A stretch of DNA of 8,257 bases from Halococcaceae archaeon. Its GTDB lineage: Archaea; Halobacteriota; Halobacteria; Halobacteriales; Halalkalicoccaceae. The notes beneath the pieces were generated by a model, which worked only from the letters and a program-made list of their open reading frames with translations, was not told the origin of the DNA and searched no databases. The position numbers and the translations under genes were made by a program. Position 1 is the first letter of the stretch; each line of letters begins with the position of its first letter. The stretch is taken from the NCBI GenBank assembly GCA_007129135.1, contig SKWB01000115.1:1-8257 (forward strand). The letters are read 5' to 3'. Below, one piece after another: positions 6,201 through 8,257 of the stretch.

Positions 6201-6570
6201 CGTGTTCCCCTCCTCGGCCCGGGTCGATATCGAGGAAGACGGCCTGCTCCTCGCCCTCCGTCCAGGCGTCGTGTCCCGGCGGTATCACCGAGACGTCGCC
6301 CGCTCGAAGCGTCTCCCGGGTCCCGTCGTCCATCTCGACCGTCATCTCGCCGGAGAGTACGAACAGGCGGTGCCGTTGCGGACAGCTCTCCGCTCCGATC
6401 ACCGATCCGTAGTGCTCTGACCACACCCATCCCGGATCGACCGTGATCCGGGTGAACGTCACGCCGTCCAGCTCTGTCACGTCGACGGTCGCCTTCTCGA
6501 ACGTCTCGTCCATCCGGACGAGTGGCGCTGCTCGTATCCCATCGTCGGCAGTCACGGTTTCTCTCGCCAT
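6175..6570 (-). CDS. Small single-domain cupin protein
   Basis: This 131-residue protein is one conserved cupin barrel. WSEH (50-53), a cysteine and histidine in ESCPQRH (61-67), the VLSGEM turn, MDDG and the second cupin motif GDVSVIPPGHDAW (91-103) are visible. H53, H67 and H100 are plausible metal ligands, but the classical HxH of motif 1 is not intact. Closely similar small cupins are common in actinobacteria and haloarchaea without assigned function; enzymatic or sensing roles are both possible. It precedes the hydrolase-SnoaL gene and overlaps its start by 26 bases, so the two are translated from one message. No Shine-Dalgarno precedes ATG 6570. A weak TATA-like CTACAA lies about 33 bases upstream on the minus strand, compatible with a short-leader or leaderless message. 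It is transcribed divergently from the flavoprotein gene at 6819. Confidence 0.82.
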   Translation of the reverse strand: MARETVTADDGIRAAPLVRMDETFEKATVDVTELDGVTFTRITVDPGWVWSEHYGSVIGAESCPQRHRLFVLSGEMTVEMDDGTRETLRAGDVSVIPPGHDAWTEGEEQAVFLDIDPGRGGEHDARRERDD

Positions 6571-6818
6571 CGGTGAAGTCGGTTACGACGACCGAGAGGT
6601 TGTAGGCATCTAGTGACGGTCGTGCAGGCCCTGGGCGGATCCCAGCGGGTGGGACTCGTACAGGGGACGTGTCCTCACGGACGGACCGATCCGAACGGCT
6701 GGCCTGTCCGTGCAGGCCGCGACGGGGCTCGACCGCGCCGCGTCGGCGAGAAGCGGGGGAAGGGTGACCGTCGACACGGCGATAGCTATTTGCGGGTGTG
6801 ATCAGAATCACCGTACAT
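6571..6818. other. Divergent intergenic region with repeats, control region for two operons
   Basis: These 248 bases separate the divergent cupin and flavoprotein starts, with no protein gene I would accept. The region contains a 10-base direct repeat CGTGCAGGCC (6621-6630 and 6709-6718). The inverted repeat CTGGG-5-CCCAG lies at 6631-6645, directly after the first copy. The inverted repeat GGCCTG-6-CAGGCC lies at 6701-6718, overlapping the second copy. Promoter-proximal elements sit near both ends. The length and structure suggest regulatory DNA or a longer leader, but no known operator was recognised. Confidence 0.45.
6784..6818 (+). promoter_or_regulatory. TATA-like promoter and small inverted repeat before the flavoprotein gene
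   Basis: AGCTATTT around 6784-6790 is the only AT-rich element here and lies about 31 bases before ATG 6819, right for a leaderless or very short-leader haloarchaeal transcript. Between it and the start codon is GTGAT-CAGA-ATCAC (6798-6811), a perfect 5-base inverted repeat spanning the expected start of transcription, which could be an operator. No Shine-Dalgarno is present. Confidence 0.45.
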
Positions 6819-8257
6819 ATGTCATCGGAGACCAGCCCGCCAGCCGAGGCGGGGACAGTCATCGTCGGTGCGGGGATCGTCGGCTGCAGCGCGGCGTACC
6901 ACCTCACGGGGATGGGCCGGGAGGACGTCGTCGTGGTCGACCGGGGGCCACTCCCGACGACCGGCGGCTCCTCGACGCACGCGCCGGGGATCATGTTCCA
7001 GACCGCGGAGGAGAAGGTGCTCTCGAAGTTCGCCTGCTACAGTCGGGAGCTCTACTCCGGGCTGCGCGACGAGGAGGGCGGCGAGATCTACAACGAGGTC
7101 GGCGGCATCGAGGTCGGCCGGACCGACGAACGCATGGAGTTCCTCCAGCGCCGGGTCGAGCACGCGAGCGCGTGGGGCGTGCCCGATCCGCAGCTACTCA
7201 CGCCCGAGGAGGTGGTCGAACACCTCCCGCTCGTGAACCCGGACGTGATCCAGGGCGGGTACTACTCGCCCACGGACGGCCAGGCCTCCGGCGTGCGAGC
7301 CTGTGCGGCGCTCGCCCGCGAGTCGATGGACCGTGGGGCGACGTTCGTCCCACACACCCCGGTGCTCGACATCGAGACGGATGCCGACGGCGTCACCGGC
7401 GTCGTCACCGAGAACGGGACGATCGCCTGTGACGAGGTGCTGATCGCGACGAACATCTGGGCCCGACAGCTCGGCGACGCCGTCGGAGTGCACCTCCCGG
7501 TGACGCCGGTCGAACACCAGTACACGATGACCGAGCCACTGAACGAGCTCGCCGACGGCCAGGACGTCGCCTCCGACCCGGTCTACGAGAACTATCGGGA
7601 GGTCTCCGGCGAGAAGGCCGACAGGCTCCTCACCGCGCCCGACCGGCCGATCCTCCGCGACCAGGACCACGCGATGTACTTCCGGACCCACGGCGAGTCG
7701 TACGGGATCGGCTCGTACAACCACGAGCCGATCGTGCCAGATCCCCGAGAGCTGGGTGGCAACGATCCCGACGGCAACCAGGCTTCCGTACACGACTTCA
7801 CGGAACGTCACCTGAACGAGGCGACTCACCCCGACCGCCCGGAGAAGGCACCGCGACAGGCCAGCGACGAGCTGTTGCCGGCGACGAAGGATAAGGAGCT
7901 CGAACACGCCTACAATGGGATGTTCGCGGAGTCGCCGAACGGCCTGCCGGTGATGGGCGAGGTGCAGGAGATACCGGGGCTCTGGACCGCCGCGGCGATC
8001 TGGATCACCCACGCCGGCGGCGCGGGCCGGGCGATCGCCGAGTGGATGGAGAACGGGGTCCCGCGGCTCGACGACGGCCCGATCGACCTCGCCCACTGCG
8101 ACGTCAACCGCTTTCAGCCCCACGAGGGGAGCTGGGAGTTCGCGCGCGACGTGGGCGGCGAGCAGTACCGTATCGTCTACAACGTCGTCCACCCGAAGTG
8201 GGTCTGGACCGACTTCCAGCGGAACGTCCGTCGGAGTTCGGTCTATCACACGCTGAA
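6819..8257 (+). CDS. Dimethylglycine oxidase-like flavoprotein, N-terminal part (3' end outside window)
   Basis: The first 479 residues of a FAD-dependent N-demethylating enzyme are visible. The Rossmann motif GAGIVG is at 17-22 and the ribose-binding acid is D41. H54 in GGSSTHAPG aligns with the histidine that binds FAD covalently in Arthrobacter dimethylglycine oxidase (GGSTSHAPG). The order NEVGGIEV, SAWGV, SPTDGQAS, EHQY and YGIGSY matches that enzyme as I recall it. H233 and Y287 fall where its active-site His and Tyr lie. WITHAGGAGRAIAEW (about 392-406) closes the FAD domain, and HPKWVWTDFQRNVRRS belongs to the central linker domain. A folate-binding GcvT domain of about 350 residues should follow beyond the window. 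The substrate is dimethylglycine, sarcosine or a related N-methyl amine. ATG 6819 is chosen because the TATA-like box is correctly spaced and the Rossmann motif follows a short acidic leader. Confidence 0.9.
   Translation, partial: MSSETSPPAEAGTVIVGAGIVGCSAAYHLTGMGREDVVVVDRGPLPTTGGSSTHAPGIMFQTAEEKVLSKFACYSRELYSGLRDEEGGEIYNEVGGIEVGRTDERMEFLQRRVEHASAWGVPDPQLLTPEEVVEHLPLVNPDVIQGGYYSPTDGQASGVRACAALARESMDRGATFVPHTPVLDIETDADGVTGVVTENGTIACDEVLIATNIWARQLGDAVGVHLPVTPVEHQYTMTEPLNELADGQDVASDPVYENYREVSGEKADRLLTAPDRPILRDQDHAMYFRTHGESYGIGSYNHEPIVPDPRELGGNDPDGNQASVHDFTERHLNEATHPDRPEKAPRQASDELLPATKDKELEHAYNGMFAESPNGLPVMGEVQEIPGLWTAAAIWITHAGGAGRAIAEWMENGVPRLDDGPIDLAHCDVNRFQPHEGSWEFARDVGGEQYRIVYNVVHPKWVWTDFQRNVRRSSVYHTL

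Noticed and set aside
6613..6801. 62-residue frame in the divergent intergenic region as a possible small gene
   Set aside because: The translation is strongly basic, unlike the acidic proteins around it; it begins at GTG without a ribosome-binding site and shows no motif.
6131..6994. 287-residue minus-strand frame spanning the divergent promoter region and cupin
   Set aside because: It overlaps the cupin in another frame and the start of the flavoprotein on the other strand, and has an Arg-rich, motif-free translation.
7194..8249. 351-residue antisense open frame opposite the right-hand flavoprotein
   Set aside because: The opposite strand has clear family motifs throughout; long antisense frames are expected at this GC content.

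Overview
The window looks like chromosome or megaplasmid of a halophilic archaeon (class Halobacteria). The DNA is very GC-rich. All the real proteins are Asp/Glu-rich. Several genes lack a Shine-Dalgarno sequence and have an AT-rich TATA-like box close to the start codon instead, as leaderless haloarchaeal transcripts do. The genus cannot be fixed from the sequence. No tRNA, rRNA, CRISPR array or mobile element was seen.

Layout. Plus strand, left block: the 3' half of a dimethylglycine oxidase-like flavoprotein (1-1091, cut by the window edge) is followed after 18 bases by a threonine/serine ammonia-lyase with an ACT domain (1110-2345). A new promoter region then precedes a DmdA/GcvT-like folate-dependent methyltransferase (2391-3779) and a methylenetetrahydrofolate reductase (3878-4744). 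Minus strand, middle block: a cupin (6570-6175) overlaps the start of a two-part alpha/beta-hydrolase + SnoaL-like protein (6200-4875). Plus strand, right edge: the 5' half of a second dimethylglycine oxidase-like flavoprotein (6819 to the window end) is divergent from the cupin. Noncoding DNA is limited to a palindrome-bearing convergent gap (4745-4874), a 98-base gap with a stop-codon hairpin and a tandem repeat (3780-3877), and a 248-base divergent promoter region (6571-6818).

How the genes fit together (inference). The plus-strand genes form a one-carbon catabolic set. The flavoproteins would strip N-methyl groups from dimethylglycine and/or sarcosine and pass them to tetrahydrofolate as methylene-THF. 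The DmdA-like protein would move an intact methyl group from a methylated osmolyte (a betaine or DMSP-type compound) to THF. The MTHFR would oxidise methyl-THF to methylene-THF. Glycine plus methylene-THF can make serine, which the ammonia-lyase could deaminate to pyruvate. Together this suggests corrinoid-free, folate-based demethylation of compatible solutes in a haloarchaeon. The substrate of the DmdA-like enzyme is the main unknown. The cupin/hydrolase/SnoaL pair has no evident link to this pathway.
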